Of a stretch of DNA of 16,229 nucleotides, positions 1 to 6,571 are shown in pieces. Origin of the DNA: REEP01 sp964603915 (GTDB lineage Bacteria; Pseudomonadota; Alphaproteobacteria; Rhodospirillales; Defluviicoccaceae). A program made the translations under genes and the position numbers. The stretch covers positions 1 to 16,229 of the forward strand of contig CAZRWU010000057.1 in assembly GCA_964603915.1 (NCBI GenBank), in the 5' to 3' direction. Position 1 is the stretch's first letter, and each line of letters starts with the position of its first letter. The notes below the pieces were generated by a model, which had not been told where the DNA came from, made no database searches, and saw only the letters and a program-made list of their open reading frames with translations.

Positions 1-106
1 GGCGTGTTCCGCCGCGCGGCAGGGGACGCACGCCGTCGGCGATGCGCCGCCACAGGTCGGCGTCGGCGAGCCGGAACGGGTTGTCGTCGTCCTTATCCGT
101 CGCCAT
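1..106 (-). CDS. Probable Smr-domain protein, N-terminal fragment (cut by window edge)
   Basis: Only the first 35 codons are visible, starting at an ATG on the minus strand (complement of 104-106) and running off the left edge. The peptide begins MATDKDDDNPFRLADADLWR and continues with a VRPLPRG stretch. An acidic start followed by a D-x-x-LW-x-R-x-x-x-x-V-x-PL pattern is typical of the N-terminus of alphaproteobacterial Smr/MutS2-like endonuclease-domain proteins. The Smr domain itself lies outside the window, so the family call rests on this short motif. The start overlaps the lutC stop by 14 bp, which suggests co-transcription with the lactate operon and supports this start. The role in the cell cannot be judged from the fragment. 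Confidence 0.55.
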   Translation of the reverse strand, partial: MATDKDDDNPFRLADADLWRRIADGVRPLPRGGTR

Positions 107-800
107 CGCCGCCGATCACCATGATGTGCAGCCGGCGCGGCCCGTGCGCGCCGAGCAGCAGTGTCTGTTCGATGTCGGCGGTGCGCGAGGGGCCGGTGAT
201 CCAGTTGATCACCCGCGGCAGGGCGATGCCGACGCCGATCTCGCCGCGCAGCAGCATGAAGGCGTCTTCGTAGGTGCCGACGATGCGCGCGGCGGCGACG
301 GCGACGAGATGGTCGCCGGGAAGGAAGTTGAGCGCTGTCGGCGACTCCGGCCCGGAGAGCAGCATCAGCGTGCCGGTCTCGGCGATGCCGGCGAAGGCGA
401 CGCTGACGCCGACTTGGTCATCCGCCGCCGCCGCGCCGGTTTCGACTTGCAAGCCGGCGATGTCGCCCCACGGCAGCGCCGCCAGCTGCGCATCGCCGGC
501 GGCGCGAATGCGCAAGGGCAGATCGTGCGCGCCGAGGTAGGCGGCGACGGCGGCGGGAACGGCGCTCCAGTCCTCCAGGCGTTCGGCGGTCGCGTTGACC
601 CGCTCGGCCTCGGCGATGAACAGGGCGATGCGCTCCGCCGCGTCGCCCTGGCCGCGCGCCGGCACGACGTTGGCCCGCGGAAAGCGCAGCCGCCGCTCCA
701 GCGCCGCCCGCGCCTCGACGGGCAGGCGGCCGCGGCCAGGAGCCTCGCGGATGTCGGCGAGGATGCGGGCGCGACCGCTCAAGGAGGGCTCGCCGGTCAT
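93..800 (-). CDS. lutC: Lactate utilisation protein LutC
   Basis: A 235-residue protein of the LutC (YkgG/DUF162, LUD domain) family, one of three subunits of the cytoplasmic LutABC system that oxidises L-lactate to pyruvate. Family marks are the A-E-T-G-T-L-M-L motif at about residues 140-147, the N-F-L-P-G-D-H segment near 158-164, and the C-terminal T-G-P-S-R-T-A-D-I-E signature at about 202-211, followed by L-G-A-H-G-P. The length matches the family. The ATG start overlaps the lutB stop by 4 bp (ATGA), indicating translational coupling. It is the third gene of lutA-lutB-lutC, and a probable Smr gene overlaps its 3' end. No frameshift or missing motif is seen. The family call is firm; lactate as substrate follows from the complete three-gene set. 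Confidence 0.93.
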   Translation of the reverse strand: MTGEPSLSGRARILADIREAPGRGRLPVEARAALERRLRFPRANVVPARGQGDAAERIALFIAEAERVNATAERLEDWSAVPAAVAAYLGAHDLPLRIRAAGDAQLAALPWGDIAGLQVETGAAAADDQVGVSVAFAGIAETGTLMLLSGPESPTALNFLPGDHLVAVAAARIVGTYEDAFMLLRGEIGVGIALPRVINWITGPSRTADIEQTLLLGAHGPRRLHIMVIGGDGDG

Positions 801-2221
801 GACCGCGCCCCTTTCCGCTTCGACCACAGCGCCTGGAAGGTGCCGCCTTGCGGCGCCGGCAGATCGCGGGCGCGGGTCCAGCCGCCGGCCATCGGCAATT
901 TTCGGAACCGCCCTCGCCGCCGACCCATCAGCCCGAGCATGCCGACGCCGATGCGCGTCGCCAGGCGATACAGCGCCGGGCGGCGGGCGAGGAACGCCCA
1001 GCTTTTCAACCCCCGCCGCATCGGGCCCGATCCCTTGCCGGCGGCGAACTGCCGCTCGCGCAACTGGCGGAGCATCCGCGGCAGCGGGATGCGCACCGGG
1101 CAGACCTCCTCGCAGCGGCCGCACAGGCTCGAGGCGTTGGGCAGGTGGCCGGCTTCGTCGATGCCGATGAGGTTGGGAATGAGCACCGCCCCCATCGGCC
1201 CGGAGTAGACCCAGCCGTAGGCGTGGCCGCCGACGGCGCCGTAGATCGGGCAGTGGTTGATGCACGCGCCGCAGCGGATGCAGCGCAGCATTTCGCGGAA
1301 CGGGCCGCCGAGCATGCGGCTGCGGCCGTTGTCGAGAAGGATGACGTGAAACGCCTCCGGCCCGTCGAGATCGCCCTCGCGGCGCGGACCGGTGGTGAAC
1401 GTCGTGTAGACGGAGAGGTCCTGGCCGGTCGCCGAGCGCGCCAGCACGCGCAACAGGGTGGCGGCGTCCTCGAAGGTCGGCACGATCTTCTCGATGCTGG
1501 CGATGACGATCTGGGCGCGCGGCAGCGTCTGGGTCAGGTCGGCGTTGCCCTCGTTGGTGACGAGCACCACCGTGCCGCTCTCGGCGATCAGCATGTTGGC
1601 CCCGGTGATGCCGAGGGAGGCGGCGAGGAACTCCTTGCGCAGCACCTCGCGCGCCTCGGCGAGCAGCACCGGCGGCTCTTCCAACGGCCGGTCCGCCGGC
1701 AGGTGGGCGTGGCGCTTGCGGAACGCATCGGCGACCTGATCCTTGGAAAGATGGATCGCCGGCGCGATGATGTGGCTCGGCGCTTCGTGGCGGAGCTGGA
1801 TGATGTACTCGCCGAGATCGGTTTCGACCGGGCGGAAGCCCGCCGCCTCGAGGCACTCGTTGACGCCGATCTCCTCGCCGATCATCGACTTGGCCTTGGT
1901 GATGCCGGTCGCGCCTTCCTCCCGGCAGATGCGGACCAGCGTCTCGCGCGCCGACGCGGCGTCGGGGCACCAGTGGACGTGGCCGCCGCGCTCGACGACC
2001 TTGTCCTCGAAGCGCCTGAGGTAGAAGTCGAGATTTTCGAGGACATGATTCTTGATCGCCTTGGCGTCGTCGCGCAGCGCGTCGAACTCCGGCAGGCGGT
2101 CCATGGCGAGCCGGCGCTTGACCGGAAAGCCGTCGGGAAAGCGGGCCAGCGCCGCCTGCAGCTTGGGATCGGCGATGGCGCGGTGGGCGTTCTCCACGAA
2201 CGATCGAGCTGTCGACTCCAC
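797..2221 (-). CDS. lutB: Lactate utilisation iron-sulfur protein LutB
   Basis: A 474-residue protein of the LutB (YkgF) family, the iron-sulfur, electron-transferring subunit of the L-lactate oxidation complex. An N-terminal LUD domain covers about residues 60-290 and includes the T-G-A-N-M-L-I-A-E-S-G-T stretch near 206-217. A ferredoxin-like part follows with C314-x2-C317-x2-C320-x3-C324-P and C367-x2-C370-x3-C374-P, which should ligate two 4Fe-4S clusters. The C-terminal tail (about 390-474) is basic. The start is a GTG at 2219-2221, preceded by a GGAGGAG ribosome-binding site with about 10 nt spacing; no better ATG is nearby. It lies 43 bp after lutA and its stop overlaps the lutC start, so the three genes form an operon. 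Confidence 0.95.
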   Translation of the reverse strand: MESTARSFVENAHRAIADPKLQAALARFPDGFPVKRRLAMDRLPEFDALRDDAKAIKNHVLENLDFYLRRFEDKVVERGGHVHWCPDAASARETLVRICREEGATGITKAKSMIGEEIGVNECLEAAGFRPVETDLGEYIIQLRHEAPSHIIAPAIHLSKDQVADAFRKRHAHLPADRPLEEPPVLLAEAREVLRKEFLAASLGITGANMLIAESGTVVLVTNEGNADLTQTLPRAQIVIASIEKIVPTFEDAATLLRVLARSATGQDLSVYTTFTTGPRREGDLDGPEAFHVILLDNGRSRMLGGPFREMLRCIRCGACINHCPIYGAVGGHAYGWVYSGPMGAVLIPNLIGIDEAGHLPNASSLCGRCEEVCPVRIPLPRMLRQLRERQFAAGKGSGPMRRGLKSWAFLARRPALYRLATRIGVGMLGLMGRRRGRFRKLPMAGGWTRARDLPAPQGGTFQALWSKRKGARS

Positions 2222-2264
2222 GGTCGCTGATCTCCTCCACCACTGAAAGCCGGCGCTTCGCCGG

Positions 2265-3056
2265 TCAGGTTTTGTCGGCCGTTTTGCGCTCGGGGCCGGC
2301 GCCGAGCGGCGCGGTCTCCGCGGTCATGCCGGCCAGGACCTCCGCGACGTGCCGAACCTCGACGTTCTCGCCGCGGCGGTAGAGGCGGCCGGCCATGTTC
2401 ATCAGGCAGCCGAGATCGCCGCCGAGAAGCAGGCCGGCGCCGGTCGCCTTGATATCGTCGACCTTGACGTCGACCATCTTCTCCGAAATCTCCGGGTACT
2501 TCACGCAGAACAGGCCGCCGAAGCCGCAGCACGTCTCGCCGGTTTTCATCTCCTTGAGCTCGAGGCCAGCGATGCCGGCGAGCAGGGCGCGCGGCTGGCG
2601 GTGGATCTTCAGCTCGCGCAGGCCGGAGCAGGAGTCGTGATAGGTCGCGACGGCCGGATGGTGGCCGGCGATCGGCCCGACTTTCAGGACATCGGCGAGG
2701 AACGTCGTCAGCTCGCAGGTCCGCGCCGCGAGATCGCGCGCCCGCCGCGCCATCTTGGGGTCGTCCTTGAACAGTTCCGGATAATGCATGGCGATGGTGC
2801 CGGCGCACGAGCCGGACGGAACGACGACGTACTCGAAGCCCTCGAAGGCGCGGATGACGGTGCGGGCGATGGCGGCGGCGTCGCGGGAGTCGCCGGAGTT
2901 ATAGGCCGGCTGGCCGCAGCACGTCTGCGCCGCCGGCACCGCGACCTCGCAGCCGGCGTCGCGGAGCAGCTTGACCGCGGCGAAACCGACCGATGGCCGC
3001 ATCAGATCGACGAGGCAGGTCACGAACAGGGCGACGTGATGCCGGGGCGTGTCCAT
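2265..3056 (-). CDS. lutA: Lactate utilisation protein LutA (CCG-domain, GlpC-like)
   Basis: A 263-residue protein of the LutA (YkgE) family, made of two cysteine-rich CCG domains as in GlpC and heterodisulfide reductase subunit B. The first repeat shows C14, C46-C47-G and C84; the second shows C143, C176-C177-G-F-G-G and C217. These residues are expected to bind iron-sulfur clusters that pass electrons during lactate oxidation. It is the first gene of the lutABC operon. The ATG at 3054-3056 has no strong Shine-Dalgarno, but the protein begins as the family does, with the first cysteine at residue 14 in a F-V-T-C-L-V context. No lactate permease or GntR/LldR-type regulator is visible alongside, so control of the operon cannot be read from the window. 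Confidence 0.94.
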   Translation of the reverse strand: MDTPRHHVALFVTCLVDLMRPSVGFAAVKLLRDAGCEVAVPAAQTCCGQPAYNSGDSRDAAAIARTVIRAFEGFEYVVVPSGSCAGTIAMHYPELFKDDPKMARRARDLAARTCELTTFLADVLKVGPIAGHHPAVATYHDSCSGLRELKIHRQPRALLAGIAGLELKEMKTGETCCGFGGLFCVKYPEISEKMVDVKVDDIKATGAGLLLGGDLGCLMNMAGRLYRRGENVEVRHVAEVLAGMTAETAPLGAGPERKTADKT

Positions 3057-3140
3057 GTTCAGACAATGGCGGTTGCGCGCGCGGATCGCAAGCGCCCCGT
3101 GGAGGGCCGGTACGCGATCGCGCCGCCACGGATGGGACTG

Positions 3141-3617
3141 CTACCCTCTGCCGCGGTACGGCGGCACGCCCTGATCCGGCACCCACACGGCTTGCGGCGC
3201 GGGTCCGGTCTGATAGAATACGTCGATCGGGATGCCGCCGCGCGGATACCAGTACCCGCCGATCCGCAGCCATTCGGGCGCCAGCAGATCGACCAGCCGC
3301 TTGCCGATCGCGACGGTGCAATCCTCGTGGAAGGCGCGGTGGTTGCGGAAGGAGGCGAGGTAGAGTTTCAGCGACTTGCTTTCGACGAGCCACTTGCGCG
3401 GCACATAGTCGATGACGAGGTGGGCGAAATCCGGCTGCCCCGTCACCGGGCAAAGCGTGGTGAACTCCGGCGCGGTGAAGCGAACGCAGTACGCCGTCCC
3501 GTCGTGCGGATTGGCGATCCTTTCGAGTTTCGCCGCATCGGGACTCGCCGGCGGCGGCGTGCTTTTGCCGAGTTGGGTGAGAACGGCGCCGGTGTCGGTC
3601 TGCTGTGTCATTGTCAT
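3141..3617 (-). CDS. queF: NADPH-dependent 7-cyano-7-deazaguanine reductase QueF
   Basis: A 158-residue, unimodular (type I) QueF of the tunnelling-fold superfamily. It reduces the nitrile of preQ0 to the aminomethyl group of preQ1 with NADPH, a step in making queuosine for tRNA. The catalytic cysteine is C56 in L-C-P-V-T-G-Q, with the conserved aspartate D63 in Q-P-D-F. The E-S-K-S-L-K-L-Y signature (79-86) and the F-H-E motif (96-98) bind substrate and cofactor in the family. The start at 3615-3617 (M-T-M-T) has only a weak GAG-type ribosome-binding site, and a second ATG two codons in is possible. It lies 60 bp downstream of the polyphosphate kinase on the same strand; no other queuosine genes are in the window. 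Confidence 0.95.
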   Translation of the reverse strand: MTMTQQTDTGAVLTQLGKSTPPPASPDAAKLERIANPHDGTAYCVRFTAPEFTTLCPVTGQPDFAHLVIDYVPRKWLVESKSLKLYLASFRNHRAFHEDCTVAIGKRLVDLLAPEWLRIGGYWYPRGGIPIDVFYQTGPAPQAVWVPDQGVPPYRGRG

Positions 3618-3677
3618 TTGTTCGCTCGGCCGTCCCGCCGGCCGCGCCTGCGCCGCGCGCGCCCAGCCCCGACGGCG

Positions 3678-4553
3678 TCAGTAGCGGGCCGGGATGACGT
3701 GGCCGGCGCCCAGGCCCTCCCGCGCGTCCTTCGGCCGCGGCTGCGCCTTGGGCATCTTCGGCAGGTCCGGGCCGACCTTCTCATAGGGGATCTGGCTCAG
3801 CATATGGTGGATGAGGTTGAGGCGCGCCCGCCGCTTGTCGTCGGCCGGGACCACGTACCACGGCGCCTCGGGGATGTCCGTCACCTCCAGCATGCGCTGG
3901 TAGGCGATCGTGTAGTCCCACCAGCGGCGCACCGACTCGGTATCCATCGGGCTCAGCTTCCAGTGCTTGACCGGGTCGGTGAGCCGCGCCTCGAAGCGGC
4001 GGCGCTGTTCGTCCTGGCTGACGTGGAGGAAGTACTTCAAGAAGATGATCCCATTGCGGACGATCTCGCGCTCGAAGCTCGGGGCGAGCCTGAGGAAGGC
4101 TTCGGTTTGCTCCTCGGTGCAAAAGCCCATCACCCGCTCGACCCCGGCCCGGTTGTACCATGACCGGTCGAACAGGATGATTTCGCCCGCCGCCGGGAAA
4201 TGCGCGATGTAGCGCTGGATGTAGAGCTGGGTCCTCTCGCGATCCGACGGCGCCGGCAGCGCGACGTGGTGGAAGACCCGGGGGCTCGTCCGCGCCGTGA
4301 TCCGGCTGATGACGCCGCCCTTGCCGGCGGTGTCGCGACCCTCGAAGACGACGATGGCGCGCGCGCCGCTGGCGATCGCCCACGCCTGCAGCCGCGTCAG
4401 CTCGACCTGAAGCGCGTAAAGTTCTCTCTCAAAATCCTTGCGCGACAACCTGGCCGATTGCGCCGCCGGCTCGTCCGGCGCCGCGTTCTCGTTTTTGTTG
4501 TTCTTCTCCTTGTTCTTCTTCCTGTCCTTGTCCTTGCGTTGCTTCTTCGCCAT
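3678..4553 (-). CDS. ppk2: Polyphosphate kinase 2 (PPK2 family)
   Basis: A 291-residue PPK2-family kinase, which transfers phosphate between inorganic polyphosphate and nucleotides (typically polyP-driven phosphorylation of ADP or GDP). The P-loop is G72-R-D-T-A-G-K-G-G80. The Walker B/lid part includes F128-D-R-S-W-Y-N-R135, and R-W-W-D-Y near 209-213 is also typical. The length fits a single-domain class I enzyme. The start is the ATG at 4551-4553. The frame stays open further upstream to 4700, but that extension is basic, has no family similarity and was not used. Residues 3-22 form a highly charged, lysine- and asparagine-rich tail that is probably disordered. The nucleotide preference cannot be told from sequence by eye. 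Confidence 0.94.
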   Translation of the reverse strand: MAKKQRKDKDRKKNKEKNNKNENAAPDEPAAQSARLSRKDFERELYALQVELTRLQAWAIASGARAIVVFEGRDTAGKGGVISRITARTSPRVFHHVALPAPSDRERTQLYIQRYIAHFPAAGEIILFDRSWYNRAGVERVMGFCTEEQTEAFLRLAPSFEREIVRNGIIFLKYFLHVSQDEQRRRFEARLTDPVKHWKLSPMDTESVRRWWDYTIAYQRMLEVTDIPEAPWYVVPADDKRRARLNLIHHMLSQIPYEKVGPDLPKMPKAQPRPKDAREGLGAGHVIPARY

Positions 4554-4803
4554 TTTGCCGCCGCCTTTTTTCGGTATCGCCAACGACGCCAGTGTGGCGA
4601 GGAAACGACGGCCGGACAAGAAGAAGTCGCGGCTCTGGAAGCGCGCGCCGCGCCGCCGGAGACGAGCTGCGGTCGCTCCGTTCGCCGCGCACCGGGTCAA
4701 AGGCCGGAGGCATCCTTACGACAGCGGCACGAGAGCGGCCTTGTACCCAACATCCTACAGACACAAAGGTGCAACACTTCTCCCAGATGAGGAATGCTCT
4801 ATG

Positions 4804-4834
4804 TTGACACACGGTTTTTATTGTGCGTTATGAT
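4804..4834 (+). promoter_or_regulatory. Candidate sigma-70-type promoter upstream of the lysozyme-like gene
   Basis: A perfect -35 hexamer TTGACA (4804-4809) is followed by TATGAT (4829-4834), close to the -10 consensus. The 19-bp spacer is longer than the usual 16-18 bp; a shifted -10 (TTATGA, 18 bp) is possible. If used, transcription would start about 160 nt before the gene at 5006. AT-rich DNA yields such matches by chance, so this is tentative. Confidence 0.35.
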
Positions 4835-4994
4835 CGTTCTTCCGAGGATACGCTAAAAACTTGCCATGAAGTTTGAGGAACCGGTTGTGTTGTGCTTAAT
4901 ACAGGTAGGAGCAATTTCCACGTTTAATCTAGCAGTTTGATAAATATCATTATGAAATGTCCTTAGAAATCAGCACCCACATTCAACGGACAAC

Positions 4995-5002
4995 AGGGGG
5001 AG
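4995..5002 (+). promoter_or_regulatory. Ribosome-binding site of the lysozyme-like gene
   Basis: The purine run AGGGGGAG ends three bases before the ATG at 5006. It supports that start codon and argues that the AT-rich ORF is really translated. Confidence 0.6.
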
Positions 5003-5005
5003 TAA

Positions 5006-5533
5006 ATGGCTTCTTACCAAGATTTTCTCGATGACTTAGGTCAGCGCGAAAGCAGTGGCGATTATAAAATTGTAAATACGCTCGGTTATTTGGGAAAGTA
5101 TCAATTTGGTGAGGCGGCACTGGTAGATTTAGGGTACTATAAAGGCGATAAAACAAACAACGGAGACGAGCAGGATTGGATAGGCGGTTGGACAAAAAAG
5201 GATGGAATAACAAGCGAAAAAGATTTCTTGAGCTCAGTGACTGCTCAAGAAAATGCTATTCGTGAATGGCTTGATCTTCAATGGGACTACATCAAGGAAT
5301 TTTCTCTTGAACCGTATGTCGGGCGAGAGATTAAAGGTCAGGATATTACCATATCGGGCATGTTGGCTGGATCTCATCTTGGAGGCATAACAAACCTCGC
5401 CGAATATTTAGAAAGCAGAGGCAAAGTAGAATTTGTCGATGCTTATGGGACAAGCATAGCCGATTACATAGCTGAATTTGCTTCCTATGACACGCCCTTC
5501 ACGGTTGGAGGAGAAGATTTCTTAAACGCTTGA
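5006..5533 (+). CDS. Lysozyme-like (transglycosylase-fold) domain protein, stand-alone
   Basis: A 175-residue protein without an obvious signal peptide or membrane segment. An R-E-S-S-G-D-Y motif (E15 is the candidate catalytic glutamate) is followed by G-Y-L-G-K-Y-Q-F-G near residues 27-35. This order resembles the E-S and G-x-x-Q motifs of lysozyme/soluble lytic transglycosylase folds. Further marks are D-W-I-G-G-W near 57-62, Q-E-N-A-I-R-E-W, and a H-L-G-G-I pattern in the second half. From memory, similar domains form the N-terminus of secreted alphaproteobacterial calcium-binding proteins; here the domain stands alone. Hand-counted GC over 5041-5160 is 48 of 120, far below the neighbours, and codon use is AT-rich, which suggests transfer. 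Peptidoglycan cleavage is inference. How it would leave the cell is unclear. Confidence 0.7.
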   Translation: MASYQDFLDDLGQRESSGDYKIVNTLGYLGKYQFGEAALVDLGYYKGDKTNNGDEQDWIGGWTKKDGITSEKDFLSSVTAQENAIREWLDLQWDYIKEFSLEPYVGREIKGQDITISGMLAGSHLGGITNLAEYLESRGKVEFVDAYGTSIADYIAEFASYDTPFTVGGEDFLNA

Positions 5534-6346
5534 AGAACGTTCCGGCGTTACGGGCTTGTATCGCCGGGTTTTCCTCCGGTTGAGGCGCGTTCGGCAAAGA
5601 GGGCGGTGGTTCCGGGAACCGTCGCCCCGCGTCTCGTGACCATCCTGCCTTTCCTCGCGCCGCCGCCTGAGCGGTAGAAGTTGCTGCCCTGGCCAATCCT
5701 CTCGCGCTTGGCCAACCCCTCCCGTTCTTTCCCACCCCACCATCGCACATCCGCGACGCGCGATTGCGCAGGGGAGTGCGGTAGGGCCTGGGCATGAGAC
5801 TTCACTGCTCTCCTTGCGCTTCCTCCGCGCTCGGCGGCTTTATGCGTTCCCCTTTGCCATGTAACGGCAATTGAAGCGAACCGCGGGCCGGAAACATCGC
5901 CATACGATTTCGGGGATTCCCTGAGGCGCTTCTATTTCGCCATCGCCCAGAAGATCTTGCGCATTCATATCGCACTACGCCTAAGCATTGTTCGACAGAG
6001 CGACACCTTTATCCCGGACGCCGAGGGTAATGCGGCGTGACACCAAGTCGCCACAAAATTCTCTTCGCCGTCTCCAAAATATTTAGAGCTGGTCTCTTAA
6101 AGGAAAACCGGCAAATCTAGCACCCATAACGGGTATATGATTCGGCTTGTCACAACATATGGGAAAAATGGTGTTGCTGATCTTCGACAGAATTATTATG
6201 TTGCGCCGCATGCTCGGCTTGATAACGCATCCGGCGCAGCGTTACTTGGTGGCCAATTGGGTTACTGATCCAGGACATAAAAAACATATAGAACGAAAGC
6301 GGCTTTGTTGTGCGGCAAGCGCGGTTCTGGATAGGGAAGAATTTTT
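5534..6346. other. Long stretch without a convincing gene
   Basis: About 800 bp of mixed composition lie between the lysozyme-like gene and the small ORF at 6347. The part 5534-5880 is moderately GC-rich and open in several minus-strand frames, but those frames have compositionally odd products and no recognised domain. From about 5900 the sequence becomes AT-richer. One plus-strand frame ending at 6042 (residues such as F-G-D-S-L-R-R-F-Y-F-A) looks protein-like but has no start codon. A 43-codon ORF at 6137-6268 is listed separately. The region may hold decayed genes. No transposase or clear insertion-sequence end was found. Confidence 0.5.
6137..6268 (+). pseudogene. Possible remnant of a secreted-protein domain
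   Basis: A 43-codon plus-strand frame starting at ATG 6137 contains G-V-A-D-L-R-Q-N-Y-Y-V and later G-A-A-L-L-G-G-Q-L-G-Y before a TGA. The spacing of L, N-Y-Y and the G-x-x-x-x-G-Q-x-G end recalls a repeat domain that I remember from large alphaproteobacterial calcium-binding secreted proteins, the same kind of protein that carries the lysozyme-like domain encoded at 5006. No ribosome-binding site is evident and the frame also extends a little upstream of the ATG. It could be a leftover of a larger gene or chance; the resemblance is from memory and weak. Confidence 0.2.
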
Positions 6347-6454
6347 ATGGCCATCGAGATCGGAATGCCGGCGTCAATCGACTTGATCGGGCCGCTCTCC
6401 AACCGTGCCCTCGATACCGGCACGACGATCCTCAACACCATCCCTGAGGCTTGA
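6347..6454 (+). CDS. Small 35-residue hypothetical protein
   Basis: A short ORF from ATG 6347 to TGA 6454. It is preceded by AGGGAAG (6333-6339) seven bases upstream, one of the better ribosome-binding sites in the window. Most codons (about 29 of 35) end in G or C, matching genuine genes here and contrasting with the AT-rich DNA just upstream. The peptide starts M-A-I-E-I-G-M-P and ends in N-T-I-P-E-A. It is mildly hydrophobic with no cysteine, no lysine and a single arginine. I do not recognise it. It could be a real small protein, a leader for the downstream polysaccharide operon (start at 6572), or the shortened beginning of a lost gene. Confidence 0.4.
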   Translation: MAIEIGMPASIDLIGPLSNRALDTGTTILNTIPEA

Positions 6455-6509
6455 AACCGTTCCGACAAGAAAGTCATAAAAGCAGAAAGCCGTAGAAATC
6501 GTGGCGATC

Positions 6510-6536
6510 GGGCGAATTGTGCGTCCTGTTTCGCCC
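6510..6536. repeat. Inverted repeat upstream of the exopolysaccharide operon
   Basis: A perfect 7-bp inverted repeat, GGGCGAA (6510-6516) and TTCGCCC (6530-6536), is separated by 13 bases and lies about 35 bp before the first codon of the synthase gene. It could be an operator, an RNA hairpin in the leader, or a weak terminator for the small ORF upstream. There is no T-run after it, so a classic terminator is unlikely. Confidence 0.4.
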
Positions 6537-6571
6537 TGCATGAATGATTACTCGCCTGACAAACCCTAGAA

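Larger units (their letters stand above)
4554..5005. other. Intergenic region between divergent PPK2 and lysozyme-like genes
   Basis: No convincing gene is present in these 452 bp. The part next to PPK2 is GC-rich, while from about 4740 to the right the sequence turns AT-rich, marking the left border of the islet. It should hold the promoters of both divergent genes. Two very short ORFs exist on the plus strand: a 10-codon one from 4801 with a GAGGA-like sequence upstream, and a 24-codon one from 4866 without a ribosome-binding site. Neither is supported as coding. Confidence 0.6.

Noticed and set aside
3057..3140. Possible terminator between queF and lutA
   Set aside because: Only a short stem with a large loop could be drawn and there is no T-run on the minus strand.
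4597..4700. Longer N-terminal extension of the PPK2 frame up to 4700
   Set aside because: The extra residues are basic, lack family similarity and precede a normal ATG at 4553, so the shorter start was used.
4801..4833. 10-codon ORF resembling a leader peptide
   Set aside because: It overlaps the candidate promoter, has no regulatory codon run or attenuator hairpins, and is easily explained by chance.
5499..5805. Overlapping minus-strand frames after the lysozyme-like gene
   Set aside because: Several frames are open at once, the products are Arg/Gly/Pro-rich without recognisable motifs, and one overlaps the supported gene.
5861..6042. Protein-like plus-strand frame ending at 6042
   Set aside because: No start codon and no ribosome-binding site; the peptide is not recognised. 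It may be a decayed gene, but the evidence is too thin to list.
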